Assembly: GCA_023439125.1 (NCBI GenBank)
Contig: JAEXOU010000005.1
Location: 1 to 64,000 of the forward strand
DNA: 64,000 nucleotides
Direction of reading: 5' to 3'
Source of the DNA: Bacillota bacterium
GTDB lineage: Bacteria; Bacillota; Clostridia; Lachnospirales; Lachnospiraceae
Shown: in pieces, positions 37,490 to 47,710 of the stretch
Layout of the letters: the number at the start of each line of letters is the position of its first letter
Numbering within the stretch: position 1 is the stretch's first letter
Translations under genes and position numbers: made by a program
Notes under the pieces: generated by a model
The model's database searches: none
Seen by the model: the letters and a program-made list of their open reading frames with translations, nothing else
Told to the model about the DNA's origin: nothing

Positions 37490-38938
37490 ATGGCAGGAGA
37501 ACAGTATTCAGGTGTCAGAGAAAGCAGACCAGGTAGAATTAACGATTTAGGAACTACTGGAAAGAAAGTCGAGGAGAATTTCAAAAAAGGTTGCTTGAAA
37601 CGAGCTGATCGAAGTTTTGCACAAGGCTTACAATGTCAGCAGATTAATAGTATGTCGGCATTAATGTCATTAGAAGATTCGGTCTTTATATCACATTCTC
37701 CACAGGGGTGCGTCGGGTGTTCTATCATGGCGGTAGATATGTACCGGGTCGGTCAGGCACATAGAGGAATAAAAAATATAAAGAATCCAAGAATTATAGT
37801 GACGAACATAGATCAGCAATCGGTGGTTTTTGGGGGTGAGCAAAAATTAAGAGATTCTGTGAAATATGCAGTAGAGCGATATCATCCAAAACTAATCTTT
37901 ATTTATGCATCTTGTGCATCAGGTATTATTGGAGATGATATTGATGCGATTGCAGCAGATTTGCAAAAGGAATATGATAGCTTAATCGTACCAATTCATT
38001 GTGAAGGTTTTAAATCAAAAATATGCGCATCTGGATTTGATGCGGCATTTTTAGCAATCAATAAATACATATTAAAAAACGAGAAATTATCAAAGGAAAA
38101 AGGGCTGGTTAATTTATTTGCACCAACCACCATAAGTTACGCAGATCAAACAGAAATGGAGAGAATGTTATCTCTAATTGATGTAAAAGTAAATTACATT
38201 CCATTCTATAGTTCATTGGATAAGATAAAAAGAATACCTCAAGCAGAAGCTTCTACTTCAATATGTAAAGTGTTTGCAGATGAATTTATGAAAACGCTTT
38301 GGGAAGATTATGAAATTCCGTATTCACATACCGTAATGCCAATTGGTATTCGTAATACAGATATATGGTATCGGGGAATTGCAAAAGTACTTGGCAAAGA
38401 ACATGAGGTTGAAGAGATTATAGCAAACGAGCATGAGAGAATTGAACCATTAGTAGCTAAATTGAAAGCTCGGTTGCAGGGAAAACGAGTATTTATCTGT
38501 GGGGGAACAGGGCGTTCATTTGCAGCAGCAGCTTTGATTGATGATTTTGGTATGATATTGGTAGGCTTGGAAACACCAACCTATGATGAAGATGCCCAAG
38601 TGGATATTGAATATTTAAATGGTATTCATAAGGACTTTATTTTGGATATTGCGAATATGCAGCCTTTCGAGCAGGTGAATATAGTAAAGAAGTTAAAGCC
38701 AGATGCATTTATTGGAGTACCAGAATGGGCAGCAAAACTAGGGATACCAACAACTCATGTATTAGATGGAAAACGACCAACTATGGGTTATGATGGATTA
38801 TTATTTTTAGGAAATAAGATAGCAGATCAGCTAGAAAATCCAGGTTTTAATATAAAATTATCCAAACATGTAAAGTTACCATATAAAGATAGTTGGTATG
38901 AAGAGGATGCATTTAAGTATATTGTAGGAGGAAATTAA
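37490..38938 (+). CDS. NifD-like subunit, second pair, with both cofactor-ligand positions
   Basis: This is a 482-residue component-1 alpha-type protein. P-cluster-type cysteines are C49, C74 (HSPQGCVGC) and C142 (YASCASGIIGDD). C259 (STSICKVFADEF) takes the place of cofactor ligand Cys275. H423, in TTHVLDGKRPTMGYDG, falls exactly where NifD has His442 before its GFDG motif; the D, P and GxDG after it also align. The C-to-H spacing is 164 against 167 in NifD. This suggests a catalytic subunit binding a FeMo-co- or L-cluster-like cofactor. ATG 37490 has AAGGAAGG upstream. Alignment was made by eye. Confidence 0.87.
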   Translation: MAGEQYSGVRESRPGRINDLGTTGKKVEENFKKGCLKRADRSFAQGLQCQQINSMSALMSLEDSVFISHSPQGCVGCSIMAVDMYRVGQAHRGIKNIKNPRIIVTNIDQQSVVFGGEQKLRDSVKYAVERYHPKLIFIYASCASGIIGDDIDAIAADLQKEYDSLIVPIHCEGFKSKICASGFDAAFLAINKYILKNEKLSKEKGLVNLFAPTTISYADQTEMERMLSLIDVKVNYIPFYSSLDKIKRIPQAEASTSICKVFADEFMKTLWEDYEIPYSHTVMPIGIRNTDIWYRGIAKVLGKEHEVEEIIANEHERIEPLVAKLKARLQGKRVFICGGTGRSFAAAALIDDFGMILVGLETPTYDEDAQVDIEYLNGIHKDFILDIANMQPFEQVNIVKKLKPDAFIGVPEWAAKLGIPTTHVLDGKRPTMGYDGLLFLGNKIADQLENPGFNIKLSKHVKLPYKDSWYEEDAFKYIVGGN

Positions 38939-38939
38939 T

Positions 38940-40229
38940 ATGTCTCAAATATTAGAAAATCCAAGAGGTGGCTGTGTACTTGCGGGGATTAACTCTGTAT
39001 TAGGAGCAATTGACAGAGTCTGTCCTGTGTATCACGCAGGACCAGGGTGTTGTATGCAGACGACAGCAGCTGATCAGGGACAATCGGGCCATAAAAGTGC
39101 ATGTTTTGTTAGTGGTGTTTCCTTGCCATCTAGTAATATGCTGGAGAAAGAAGTAGTATTTGGGGGCGTAAATAAACTCAGAACAACAATTCAGGGGGCA
39201 TTGGATATTATCGATGCCGATGCTTATTTTGTATTAACAGGATGCACAGCGGGTATTATTGGAGATGATATAGTAAGTGTAACAGAGGAATTTAGGGCAG
39301 CAGGATATTCTGTATATCCAATCGAAACGCCTGGATTTGCAGGTGATAGTAATTTGGGATATGAAGTAGTATGGAACACAATGATCGACCAGATTATCGA
39401 AAAGAATCTGCCAAAGAATAAGAAATTAGTCAATATTTTTGGTATAGTACCATATCATGATCCTTTTTGGAGTGGGAATTTAGAAGAAATAAAAAGAATA
39501 TTGAATCGATTGGGATTGACAGTGAATACATTTTTTACAGACCATCAGGGAATCGATGACATAAGAAAATGTTCCTCCGCTGCTTTAAATATAATTATTC
39601 ATCCGTGGATATTCAAGGGACCAGCTCAGAAATTTGAAGAGAAATTTGGTGTACAATCCATAAGAATCGCCGGTATACCGATAGGAGCGACTGATACATC
39701 GATATTTGTTAGAAGAGTTGCAGAAGCTTTAAATCTAGATAAAACTTTAGTGGATAAGGTGATTTCTCAGGAAGAAGACTATGTATACAGTTATCTTGCA
39801 CAATCCATTGGAGCCCTTAGTTGGAAACGATTCGCTGTTGTTGCAGATGCTTCTAATGCCATAGGATTTACACGATATTTAGCAAATGATTATAGTTTCA
39901 CACCTGTGTTGGTTGTTATCACAGAATCGATTTTTAGGGAAGAAGATAAACAAAGAATCATAGGGAAAATAACAACGCTTGAATATGCTAAACCACCGAG
40001 AATTGTGTTTACTGCTGATCAGTATGAAATTAACCAGGCTATTATTACTGAAGAGGAAGATTTAACATTACTAATTGGAAGTAGTAATGAAAGAGAAGTT
40101 GGTTTACTAAAAAATATTCAATTTATTACAGCAGCGTTTCCTTTGAATGAACGATTGATATTCAATCGTACTTATGCAGGATACCGAGGAAGTTTAACAT
40201 TTACTGAAGATTTGTATGATAATTTGTAG
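38940..40229 (+). CDS. NifK-like subunit, second pair
   Basis: This is a 429-residue component-1 beta-type protein. C12 (GGCVLAGI), C37 (HAGPGC) and C102 (LTGCTAGIIGDD) match the three P-cluster cysteines, with an additional C38 beside C37. It lacks the long N-terminal extension of NifK. It starts one base after the preceding stop and is the last gene of the locus; no clear terminator follows within 330 bp. Confidence 0.87.
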   Translation: MSQILENPRGGCVLAGINSVLGAIDRVCPVYHAGPGCCMQTTAADQGQSGHKSACFVSGVSLPSSNMLEKEVVFGGVNKLRTTIQGALDIIDADAYFVLTGCTAGIIGDDIVSVTEEFRAAGYSVYPIETPGFAGDSNLGYEVVWNTMIDQIIEKNLPKNKKLVNIFGIVPYHDPFWSGNLEEIKRILNRLGLTVNTFFTDHQGIDDIRKCSSAALNIIIHPWIFKGPAQKFEEKFGVQSIRIAGIPIGATDTSIFVRRVAEALNLDKTLVDKVISQEEDYVYSYLAQSIGALSWKRFAVVADASNAIGFTRYLANDYSFTPVLVVITESIFREEDKQRIIGKITTLEYAKPPRIVFTADQYEINQAIITEEEDLTLLIGSSNEREVGLLKNIQFITAAFPLNERLIFNRTYAGYRGSLTFTEDLYDNL

Positions 40230-40447
40230 ACTCATACCAGTTATGGTTTAGTGTAGATTAGAAGCTTTAGTGTCTCTAAATGCTGGAGTATACGGACTTA
40301 CTGCTAAGGAATTGGATTGGCAGTTTCAGTAGAAAAAAGTAAATAGTAAGAAGTAAATAGAAAAATATTGTAGTAAATAATTAGAGAATGTAGTAGAATT
40401 AGTTAATAGGGAAACCACACAAGTTCAGGATAATACTTTATACTCAA
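40230..40447 (+). other. Gene-free gap after the nif-like locus
   Basis: The gap is AT-rich. A run of about 25 codons (40256-40329) reads LEALVSLNAGVYGLTAKELDWQF and ends at TAG. It resembles the C-terminal tail of Eco57I-type restriction-methylases, and may be a remnant. There is no start and no other gene. Confidence 0.3.
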
Positions 40448-40524
40448 GCTGGTATGGTGGGATTAATAGACGTGCTCTGGTTAGGCTCTAGTTTGAGAGT
40501 GTAGGGTCGAGTCCAATTATGGAC
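40448..40524 (+). pseudogene. Degenerate tRNA-Leu(UAG)-like sequence
   Basis: The order of parts matches tRNA-Leu: D-arm-like GTGGGATTAATAGAC, an anticodon loop GTTAGGC with TAG, a long variable arm ending GAGAGT, and T arm GTAGG GTCGAGT CCAAT. Acceptor arms GCTGGTA and TATGGAC pair poorly, and the anticodon stem has two mismatches. It is most likely a decayed tRNA copy, 41 bp before the chemoreceptor start. It is a second tRNA-derived sequence bordering the nif-like locus. Confidence 0.45.
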
Positions 40525-40564
40525 ATTTTGTAGGTAGAAATACCTAGGAATACAGGAGGCATTG

Positions 40565-42139
40565 ATGAAATTAAAAGGTAAAGTACTATTAATGCAGACA
40601 ATCATTCTTGTCGTAGTAGCTGTGCTGATATCTGCTTCGGGAATAATTGCTGCTAGGAGTGTATTGTATGAATCTACTGAAGAGTTATTAAAGAACGCTG
40701 CTTTAGGCTTTGAGGGAGACGTCCACTACTTACATAATGCAGGTGAGGATATTGATATCATTATATTTGACGAGGTTAGTCAGGTTCAGTCTTCAGTATC
40801 GAATAATGGCACTTTGCAGTTAACACCAGAGATCAAACAGACTGTGTTAGAACAGCGTGAACCATTATACCTAAAAGAAGTGCGTGTAGGTGAAGAGAGT
40901 TACTGTGGATATTTTATGCCAACAGACAAAGGTATGGTATTTGCGGGCAAGAATAATGTAATTCTACTTGAGACTGGCTATAGTTTTGTTAAGGTATTTT
41001 TTATGATTGCATTAGTGGCCACTATTATTGGTGGTGTATCTGCTTTCGTTTTTGTAGGGCGCATTACTAAGCGTATTACGAATGCTAGTAAGGCTATGAA
41101 ACAATTGGCAAGTGGGGACTTATTTGTGGATATAGAAGTACACCCAAATGCAAAAGAAGAAACGTATCTTATTTGCAATGATGCTGCGACTCTGAGGAAT
41201 TCGTTGAGAACGATTCTAACTTCGATCTCTGAGAGTGTATCTCAAGTGGATAGTAGCAATAAGGCATTTAAAAACCATTTCGATGGAATCAGTGGTTCTA
41301 TCAATGAAGTAAATGATGATATTGCTGGAATAGCACAGGGCGCTGCATCTTTAGCAAGTGATGTAAATAATATGACACAGCAAGCACTAGATATTGAAGC
41401 TGCGATTGAACAGAATAATAGTAGCATAGGCAATTTAGAGTCTACAGTTAAGGACATAAATCATGTTTCTAAGCAGGTAGATCAATTAATATACAAGCTG
41501 AGTGAACTGAATGAAAAGACGCAGGAGGCTATTGGTATTGTAAGTGAGAAAATAGACATAACGAATGCTTCTGCTGAGAAGATTAAGGACGCAGTTGCTG
41601 TCATTCAAGGTATCACAAGGCAGACGAACTTACTATCTCTCAATGCCTCTATTGAAGCAGCTAGAGCGGGTGAGGCAGGTAAGGGGTTTGCTGTAGTTGC
41701 TGACGAGATTCGAGGGCTTGCAGATAATTCAGCAAATAGCGCTAAAGTTATTGAAGATATTGTAATGGAATTGTTCAATAATTCGAACGATATGGTAAGC
41801 ACCATGGAGGCTGTGAGGGTAACAGCGGCAGAACAAGTATCTGGTCTATCAAAAACAAAGAGTGCATTTGAGAAGTTACAGCATGCAGCATTTGACATGT
41901 CTTCTGCTATGAATGAGATTGAGGGGCAATTAGGAACTCTATCGAGTGCACGTGACAGTATTGTAGCATCGATAAGTAACTTATCAGCTGTATCCGAAGA
42001 GAATGTAGCCACCACGGAAGAAACTGCTGAATCTATACAAGTATTGTCTCATAATTTAGAATGCTGTTTAGGTGAATTAGATTTGCTTACAGACTTAAGC
42101 AGAGGGCTTTCTGAAGAAGTGAGTCATTTTAAGGTGTAG
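40565..42139 (+). CDS. Methyl-accepting chemotaxis protein
   Basis: This is a 524-residue protein with an N-terminal membrane helix, a short outer sensor domain (about 35-130, single-Cache size), a second helix (about 140-165), a HAMP domain (to about 220) and the signalling coiled coil with [25 protein letters not shown] near residue 355. No C-terminal CheR-docking pentapeptide is visible. ATG 40565 follows GGAGGC. The ligand is unknown. Confidence 0.9.
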   Translation: MKLKGKVLLMQTIILVVVAVLISASGIIAARSVLYESTEELLKNAALGFEGDVHYLHNAGEDIDIIIFDEVSQVQSSVSNNGTLQLTPEIKQTVLEQREPLYLKEVRVGEESYCGYFMPTDKGMVFAGKNNVILLETGYSFVKVFFMIALVATIIGGVSAFVFVGRITKRITNASKAMKQLASGDLFVDIEVHPNAKEETYLICNDAATLRNSLRTILTSISESVSQVDSSNKAFKNHFDGISGSINEVNDDIAGIAQGAASLASDVNNMTQQALDIEAAIEQNNSSIGNLESTVKDINHVSKQVDQLIYKLSELNEKTQEAIGIVSEKIDITNASAEKIKDAVAVIQGITRQTNLLSLNASIEAARAGEAGKGFAVVADEIRGLADNSANSAKVIEDIVMELFNNSNDMVSTMEAVRVTAAEQVSGLSKTKSAFEKLQHAAFDMSSAMNEIEGQLGTLSSARDSIVASISNLSAVSEENVATTEETAESIQVLSHNLECCLGELDLLTDLSRGLSEEVSHFKV

Positions 42140-42255
42140 CAGATATCTGTTAGGTAGGATAGATGTATCAGTATTAAGTGTCGAAGATATACTAATTGTA
42201 TAAATCAATAGATGCATTAGGTGCATGCTCTAATTATAAAAATCTCCAGATTAAA

Positions 42256-42296
42256 TAAAGGCTCGTTATCACTAATAATAGTGTGACGAGCCTTGT
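42256..42296. terminator. Hairpin terminator between convergent genes
   Basis: AAGGCTCGT and ACGAGCCTT, with additional pairing next to the loop (TCAC/GTGT), form a stem that serves the chemoreceptor gene and possibly the opposite-strand gene. Confidence 0.65.
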
Positions 42297-42323
42297 GCAT
42301 TAGTATCATAGTAATTAAGGAAA

Positions 42324-42626
42324 TTAAAAATATATAAGAGGTAAACGCTTTTCATCTTCATTTGCTTGAAAATCTTTTTTAACAAAGAAGACTTTCTTGT
42401 CTGTTGGTTGTATAACATCATTATTAAGCCAATCTACAAATTCTTCAGTGCCATAACAGAGTGCATCATTATTAAAACAGTCTTTTGTCCAGTATCCATG
42501 TTTATTATTTTTATCAGACAACCAATCTTGAAATTGATAAAAGTAATCAATGATTTTATTTGAAATATGATCTGGACATTCAATCATGTCATATTCATAA
42601 GTCCGTTGTAATACTACTTTTCCCAT
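42324..42626 (-). CDS. Hypothetical protein, 100 residues
   Basis: This is a soluble, Trp- and Tyr-rich acidic protein (FYQFQDWLSDKNNKHGYW). I take ATG 42626 because GGAGGAG lies just upstream; an in-frame ATG at 42638 overlaps that site. It stands alone on the minus strand. No family is recognised. Confidence 0.65.
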   Translation of the reverse strand: MGKVVLQRTYEYDMIECPDHISNKIIDYFYQFQDWLSDKNNKHGYWTKDCFNNDALCYGTEEFVDWLNNDVIQPTDKKVFFVKKDFQANEDEKRLPLIYF

Positions 42627-42842
42627 AATCTCCTCCAATTTTATAGCTCACAATAAGATTATATAAAAGCTGGATATTATTGTAAAATGATAAAATATAA
42701 GTCTTTTACTATTCTAAAAGTTTAATGAGTACATAAAGAAGCCTATATTTGGATTCATTAAGAGCAAACAATAGGAAATGAATTAGAACTTTATTTTTTG
42801 TTGTTAAAATCGACATAAATCTACTTTATTTTCGAAGATTTC

Positions 42843-42871
42843 TTGACAAAGAAATTAGTGATGGTTATTAT
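42843..42871 (+). promoter_or_regulatory. Promoter of first BspA-like gene
   Basis: TTGACA (42843-42848), 17 bp and TATTAT (42866-42871). The surrounding 180 bp are repeated almost unchanged in front of the second BspA-like gene. No gene is seen in the rest of the 42627-42963 gap. Confidence 0.75.
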
Positions 42872-42963
42872 TATTTCATGGGTTTATTTGGTAAGTTTGT
42901 ACAATTATTTCAAAGTTATAAAACCCTAAAAAAATACAAGAAAAGAAGAAAGGGGACATAATT

Positions 42964-45114
42964 TTGAAATCAATAAGGAAACACAGCCGAATTACTCGTA
43001 TTTTAACCGTATTCACTTTATTGTTTTTTGTAATCAGTAATTATATTCCTACAGAGTACGCGATGGGTCAAACCGTAAAGAGTTCCGCATCTACTTATGA
43101 AAAGGATGGATTTTATATTAATAATGGAGTATTAGAGTCGTATTCAGGGAAAAAATCATCAATTACAATCCCAAAAACAGTAAAAGTAATCGGTGAAAGG
43201 GCATTTGCAGGAAATAAAACATTAAAAGAAATAGTAATTCCTTCTTCTGTAACAAAAATCGATGATTGTGCCTTTGCAGATGTCGAGAATTTAAAAAGTA
43301 TAACAATTCCGAAGTCAGTTACTTCTATTGGCGATGCTACTTTTTCAAGTTGTACAAAGTTATCCAAGGTGACGATTAAAAATCCTCAAATCTACCTTGG
43401 GGATGAAGCCTTTTTTGATTGTACTTCCTTGACCTCGTTTCATATTCCAGAACAAGCAACTTACGTTGGAGAGGGGCTTTTTAGATATTGTACAAGCTTA
43501 AAAAGCGTAACTCTACCATCGACGCTAAACTATATCCCTTATAGAATATTTTATGGCTGTACTAGCTTAGAGAAAGTGAATATACCTGATTCTGTTACTT
43601 TCATCGAAAAAGAAGCATTTAGTGAATGTTCTTCTCTTGAGAAAATTATATTGCCCAATGGTTTAGAAGAAATTGGTCAGTCAGCATTTTCAGATTGTAC
43701 CTTACTAAATAATGTTACTTTGCCAAATCAACTTAAAAGACTAAGCAATGGTGCTTTTTCTGACTGTGATAGTTTAACATCCATCATTCTTCCGGCATCC
43801 TTAGAACAAGTTGAGAATTCAGCATTTGGACGTTGTAAGAATTTAACTAATATTGAGATTTTGTGTCCAATTTCTGGTGTTGAATATAAAGCTTTTTATA
43901 AAACGCCATGGATTGAAGAAAAACAGGAAGATGATCCATGGGTTATTATTGATCATAAAGTAATTGATACATCTGGCCTTAATACGAATATGTATACTCA
44001 TATCCATATTCCAGGTGGTGTGGAATTTCCTGAATCAGCATTTTCTGATTCGTATCTGGAATCTGTTACGTTTGATGATTCTGTAACCACGATTCCAAAG
44101 GGAATGTTTGCTGATTGTATATATCTTTCGGATGTTAAACTTCCAAAGTCTTTGGTGTCCATTGGTGATTATGCTTTTAGTAATTGTTACTCCTTACAAG
44201 AGTTAGAATTACCAGAAGGTGTTAAGTACATAGGTGATTATGCATTCGAAATTGACACTGAGAGAAAAGAGTATAATACTACACCTTTAGATATCAATAT
44301 TCCTTCAGGAGTTACTTATATTGGTTTGAATGCATTTAATCGTGGTTCATGGTTAAAAAAAATGCGAAAAAAGAATGCTTTAGTTATTATAAATGATATC
44401 TTGTATGATGGTACTACCTATAAAGGCAAATTAGTAATTGATGATAGTATTACTAAGATTAGTAGTGGTGCATTCCGTTTCAATGAGAATATAACGAGTG
44501 TAGTAATTCCAGAATCTGTGACAGATATTGAAGCATATACCTTTGAGGGATGTACCAATTTAAAGAAGGTAGTGTTACATGATGGCATTCAGTCTATCGG
44601 GGATGCGGCATTTGCGGATTGTGCAAGTCTTGAGAGTATTACTTTACCCAAATCACTAGAAACAGTTGGAGAGTTTGCTTTTAGCGAATGTGATGCTTTA
44701 AAAACAGTAAAATTTAATAAAAAGCTTTCACAAATTGGTAGAATGGCATTTGATAATGAATGGCTAAATAAGAAGCTTGATAAAGAGAAATTCTTTATTG
44801 TAAATCATATTCTCGTAAAGGTACAAGATGGAACTGGTAAGTTAAGTATTCCGAATGGCGTAACTGAAATCAATATGGATGCATTCAATGGATGTAGTTA
44901 TACAAGTATTACGATTCCGAATTCCGTAAAAACCATTGGAATTTATGGATTTAACAATTGTCCTCGTCTTGAGAGTATCAATTTACCAAAAAGTATTGAA
45001 TTTATTGATGTTGGAGCTTTCTTAGGTTCAGAAGATGCTATCTTTACAGTAACGAAGGGGTCATATGCTGAAGAATATGTAAAATATGAAGGCTTATCAT
45101 ACAAATATAAATAA
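42964..45114 (+). CDS. BspA-like leucine-rich-repeat surface protein, copy 1
   Basis: This is a 716-residue protein with a signal peptide (about 1-34) followed by roughly 20 LRR_5 repeats of 23 residues of the type SxFxxCxSLxxIxLPxSLxxIG. These fold into extracellular beta-solenoids used in adhesion. The start is TTG 42964 after AAAGGGGAC. A short C-terminal SEDAIFTVTKGSYAEEYVK segment closes it; there is no sortase motif. It is one half of a tandem duplication with the gene at 45454. Confidence 0.88.
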   Translation: MKSIRKHSRITRILTVFTLLFFVISNYIPTEYAMGQTVKSSASTYEKDGFYINNGVLESYSGKKSSITIPKTVKVIGERAFAGNKTLKEIVIPSSVTKIDDCAFADVENLKSITIPKSVTSIGDATFSSCTKLSKVTIKNPQIYLGDEAFFDCTSLTSFHIPEQATYVGEGLFRYCTSLKSVTLPSTLNYIPYRIFYGCTSLEKVNIPDSVTFIEKEAFSECSSLEKIILPNGLEEIGQSAFSDCTLLNNVTLPNQLKRLSNGAFSDCDSLTSIILPASLEQVENSAFGRCKNLTNIEILCPISGVEYKAFYKTPWIEEKQEDDPWVIIDHKVIDTSGLNTNMYTHIHIPGGVEFPESAFSDSYLESVTFDDSVTTIPKGMFADCIYLSDVKLPKSLVSIGDYAFSNCYSLQELELPEGVKYIGDYAFEIDTERKEYNTTPLDINIPSGVTYIGLNAFNRGSWLKKMRKKNALVIINDILYDGTTYKGKLVIDDSITKISSGAFRFNENITSVVIPESVTDIEAYTFEGCTNLKKVVLHDGIQSIGDAAFADCASLESITLPKSLETVGEFAFSECDALKTVKFNKKLSQIGRMAFDNEWLNKKLDKEKFFIVNHILVKVQDGTGKLSIPNGVTEINMDAFNGCSYTSITIPNSVKTIGIYGFNNCPRLESINLPKSIEFIDVGAFLGSEDAIFTVTKGSYAEEYVKYEGLSYKYK

Positions 45115-45193
45115 AATGACAACCCAGATGGTAGTGTAAGATAACATAAGATTAGATAAGACAGCAAAAGATAAGATAACATACATAAATGTA

Positions 45194-45237
45194 GAGCCAG
45201 AGATAAACCGTTGATGAAATTGGTTTACCTCTGGCTC
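45194..45237 (+). terminator. Hairpin terminator, BspA-like copy 1
   Basis: GAGCCAGAGATAAACC pairs with GGTTTACCTCTGGCTC, 16 bp with one mismatch, followed by ATGCTTTT. The same hairpin follows copy 2. Confidence 0.8.
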
Positions 45238-45332
45238 ATGCTTTTATAATGAGTAAACAATAGGATATGTAATAGAACTCTATTCTTTGTTGTTAATATT
45301 CGACATAAATCTACATTATTTTCGAAGATTTC

Positions 45333-45361
45333 TTGACAAATAAATCAGCTATGGTTATTAT
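45333..45361 (+). promoter_or_regulatory. Promoter of second BspA-like gene
   Basis: TTGACA (45333-45338), 17 bp and TATTAT (45356-45361) are identical in layout to the promoter at 42843, within the duplicated segment. The 45115-45453 gap otherwise holds ATAAG/ATAAC-type simple repeats (45137-45182) and the terminator. Confidence 0.75.
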
Positions 45362-45453
45362 TATTCCATGGGTTTATTTGGTAAGTTTGTATAATTATTT
45401 CAAAGTTATAAAACCCTATAAAAATACAAGAAAAGAAGAAAGGGGACATAATT

Positions 45454-47634
45454 TTGAAATCAATAAGGAAACACAGTCGAATGACTCGTATTTTAACCGT
45501 ATTCACTTTGTTGTTTTTTGTAATCAGTAATTATATTCCTACAGAGTACGCGATGGGTCAAACCGTAAAGAATTCCACCACTTATGAAAAGGATGGATTT
45601 CATATTAAGGATGGAGTATTAGAGTGGTATTCAGGAAAAAAATCATCGATTACGATTCCGAAAACAGTGAAAGTAATTGGAGCGGAGGCTTTTGCAGGAA
45701 ACAGAACATTAAAAGAAATAGTAATTCCTTCTTCGGTAACAAAAATCGATTATTGGGCATTTGCAAATGCCGAGAATTTAAGAAGTATTACATTACCAAA
45801 GTCAGTCACTTATATTGGTGAGGCGGCTTTTATGAGTTGTACAAAGTTATCTGAGGTAACGATTAAAAGTACTCAAATCCACCTTGGGGATGAAGCTTTT
45901 TTTGATTGTACTTCCTTGACTTCATTTCGGATTCCTGATCAAGCGACATTTGTTGGAAATGGACTTTTTGCCAGTTGTACAAGTTTAAAAAGCGTAACGC
46001 TACCATCGACGCTCACCTATATCCCTCAGGGAATATTTTGTGGCTGTACTAGCTTAGAGAACGTTAATATACCTGAGTCTGTTACTTTCATCGAAGAAGA
46101 TGCATTTGAAGCATGTTCTTCTCTTAAGGAAATTACTTTGCCAAAAGGATTAGAAGAAATTGGTTGGGCGGCATTTTCAGAGTGTACCTCACTGAGTAAT
46201 GTTACTTTACCAAATCAACTTAAAAGATTAATCAATGGAGCTTTTTCTGACTGTGATAGTTTAACATCTATCACTCTTCCAGCATCCTTAGAACAAGTAG
46301 CTTATTCATCGTTTGGACGTTGTAAGAATTTAGCTAATATTGAGATTTTGTGTCCAATTTCTAGTATTGAAAATGATGCCTTTTATGATACACCATGGAT
46401 TGAGGAAAAACAGGAAGAACAAGATGATCCATGGGTTATTATTGATCATAAAGTAATTGATACATCTGCCCTAAATAAGAATATATATACTCATATCCAT
46501 ATTCCAGGTGGTGTGGAATTTCCTAAATTAGCATTTTCCGGTGAAAGGTATCTTGAATCTGTTACTTTTGATGATTCTGTAACCACGATTCCAAAGGGGA
46601 TGTTTGCTGACTGTACCGCTCTTTCTGATGTTCAACTTCCAAAGTCGTTGGTTTCCATTGGTGATTCTGCTTTTAGTAATTGTTTGTCCTTACAAGAGTT
46701 GGAATTACCAGAAGGTGTTAAGTACATAGGTAGATATGCATTCGAAATTGACACTACTGGTAATCCAAACCCAACTTGGGCAGAAATTGAGTTTAATACA
46801 CCTTTAAGCATCAATATTCCTTCAGGAGTTACTTATATTGGTATGAATGCATTTAATCGTGGTGGATGGTTAAAAAAAATGCGAAAAAAGAATGCGTTAG
46901 TTATTATAAATGATACCTTGTATGATGGTGCTACCTATAAAGGAAAATTAGTAATTGACGATAGTATTACTAAGATTAGCGGTGGTGCATTCCGAAACAA
47001 TGAGAATATAACAAGCGTGGTAATCCCAGAATCTGTGACAGAAATTGATTCGCATACCTTTGAGGGATGTACGAATTTAAAGAAGGTAGTGTTACATGAT
47101 GGCATTAAGTCAATCGGGGATTTTGCATTTGCGTATTGTACAAGTCTTGAAAGTATCACTCTACCAAAATCACTAGAAACGGTTGGAGAGTTTGCTTTTA
47201 AAGATTGTGATGCATTAAAAACAGTAAAATTTAATAAAAAACTTTCGCAAATTGGAAGAATGGCATTTGATAATGAATGGCTTGAAAAGAAGCTTGATAA
47301 AGAAAAATTCTTTATTGTGAATCATATTCTCGTAAAGGTAAAAGATGGAACTGGTAAGTTAAGTATTCCAAAAGGCGTAACTGAAATCAATATTGATGCA
47401 CTCAGTGGATGTAGTTATTCAAGCATTTATATTCCGAATTCCGTAAAAACAATTGGAATTTATGGATTCTGCAGTTGTACTTTTCTTGAGAGCGTCAATT
47501 TACCAAAAAGTATTGAATATATTGATTCTTCAGCTTTCTGGTGTTCGGAAGATGCTATCTTTACGGTAACAAAAGGGTCATATGCTGAAGAGTATGTAAA
47601 ATATGAAGGCTTGTTATACAAATATAAAAAGTGA
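45454..47634 (+). CDS. BspA-like leucine-rich-repeat surface protein, copy 2
   Basis: This is a 726-residue paralogue of the preceding gene, closely similar from signal peptide to end, including the TTG start and upstream sequence. It differs by a Glu-Gln insertion near DDPWVIIDHKVI and a longer loop (TTGNPNPTWAEIEFN). The duplicated unit is about 2.49 kb. Two near-identical neighbours invite recombination and sequence shuffling of the surface protein. Confidence 0.88.
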   Translation: MKSIRKHSRMTRILTVFTLLFFVISNYIPTEYAMGQTVKNSTTYEKDGFHIKDGVLEWYSGKKSSITIPKTVKVIGAEAFAGNRTLKEIVIPSSVTKIDYWAFANAENLRSITLPKSVTYIGEAAFMSCTKLSEVTIKSTQIHLGDEAFFDCTSLTSFRIPDQATFVGNGLFASCTSLKSVTLPSTLTYIPQGIFCGCTSLENVNIPESVTFIEEDAFEACSSLKEITLPKGLEEIGWAAFSECTSLSNVTLPNQLKRLINGAFSDCDSLTSITLPASLEQVAYSSFGRCKNLANIEILCPISSIENDAFYDTPWIEEKQEEQDDPWVIIDHKVIDTSALNKNIYTHIHIPGGVEFPKLAFSGERYLESVTFDDSVTTIPKGMFADCTALSDVQLPKSLVSIGDSAFSNCLSLQELELPEGVKYIGRYAFEIDTTGNPNPTWAEIEFNTPLSINIPSGVTYIGMNAFNRGGWLKKMRKKNALVIINDTLYDGATYKGKLVIDDSITKISGGAFRNNENITSVVIPESVTEIDSHTFEGCTNLKKVVLHDGIKSIGDFAFAYCTSLESITLPKSLETVGEFAFKDCDALKTVKFNKKLSQIGRMAFDNEWLEKKLDKEKFFIVNHILVKVKDGTGKLSIPKGVTEINIDALSGCSYSSIYIPNSVKTIGIYGFCSCTFLESVNLPKSIEYIDSSAFWCSEDAIFTVTKGSYAEEYVKYEGLLYKYKK

Positions 47635-47710
47635 CAATCCAAAACGTAGTGTAAGATAATATAAGATAACATAAAATAGCATAAGATAAGTTAGTATACA
47701 ACAGTATAAG

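Noticed and set aside
40448..40524. tRNA-Leu-like sequence as an amber suppressor explaining the two in-frame TAG codons
   Set aside because: Its anticodon read 5'-3' is UAG, which pairs with CUA codons, not with UAG. A register giving CUA leaves an unpaired stem.
43113..43367. Minus-strand open frames across the BspA-like genes and other large genes
   Set aside because: They are frame shadows of well-supported genes, with no ribosome sites.
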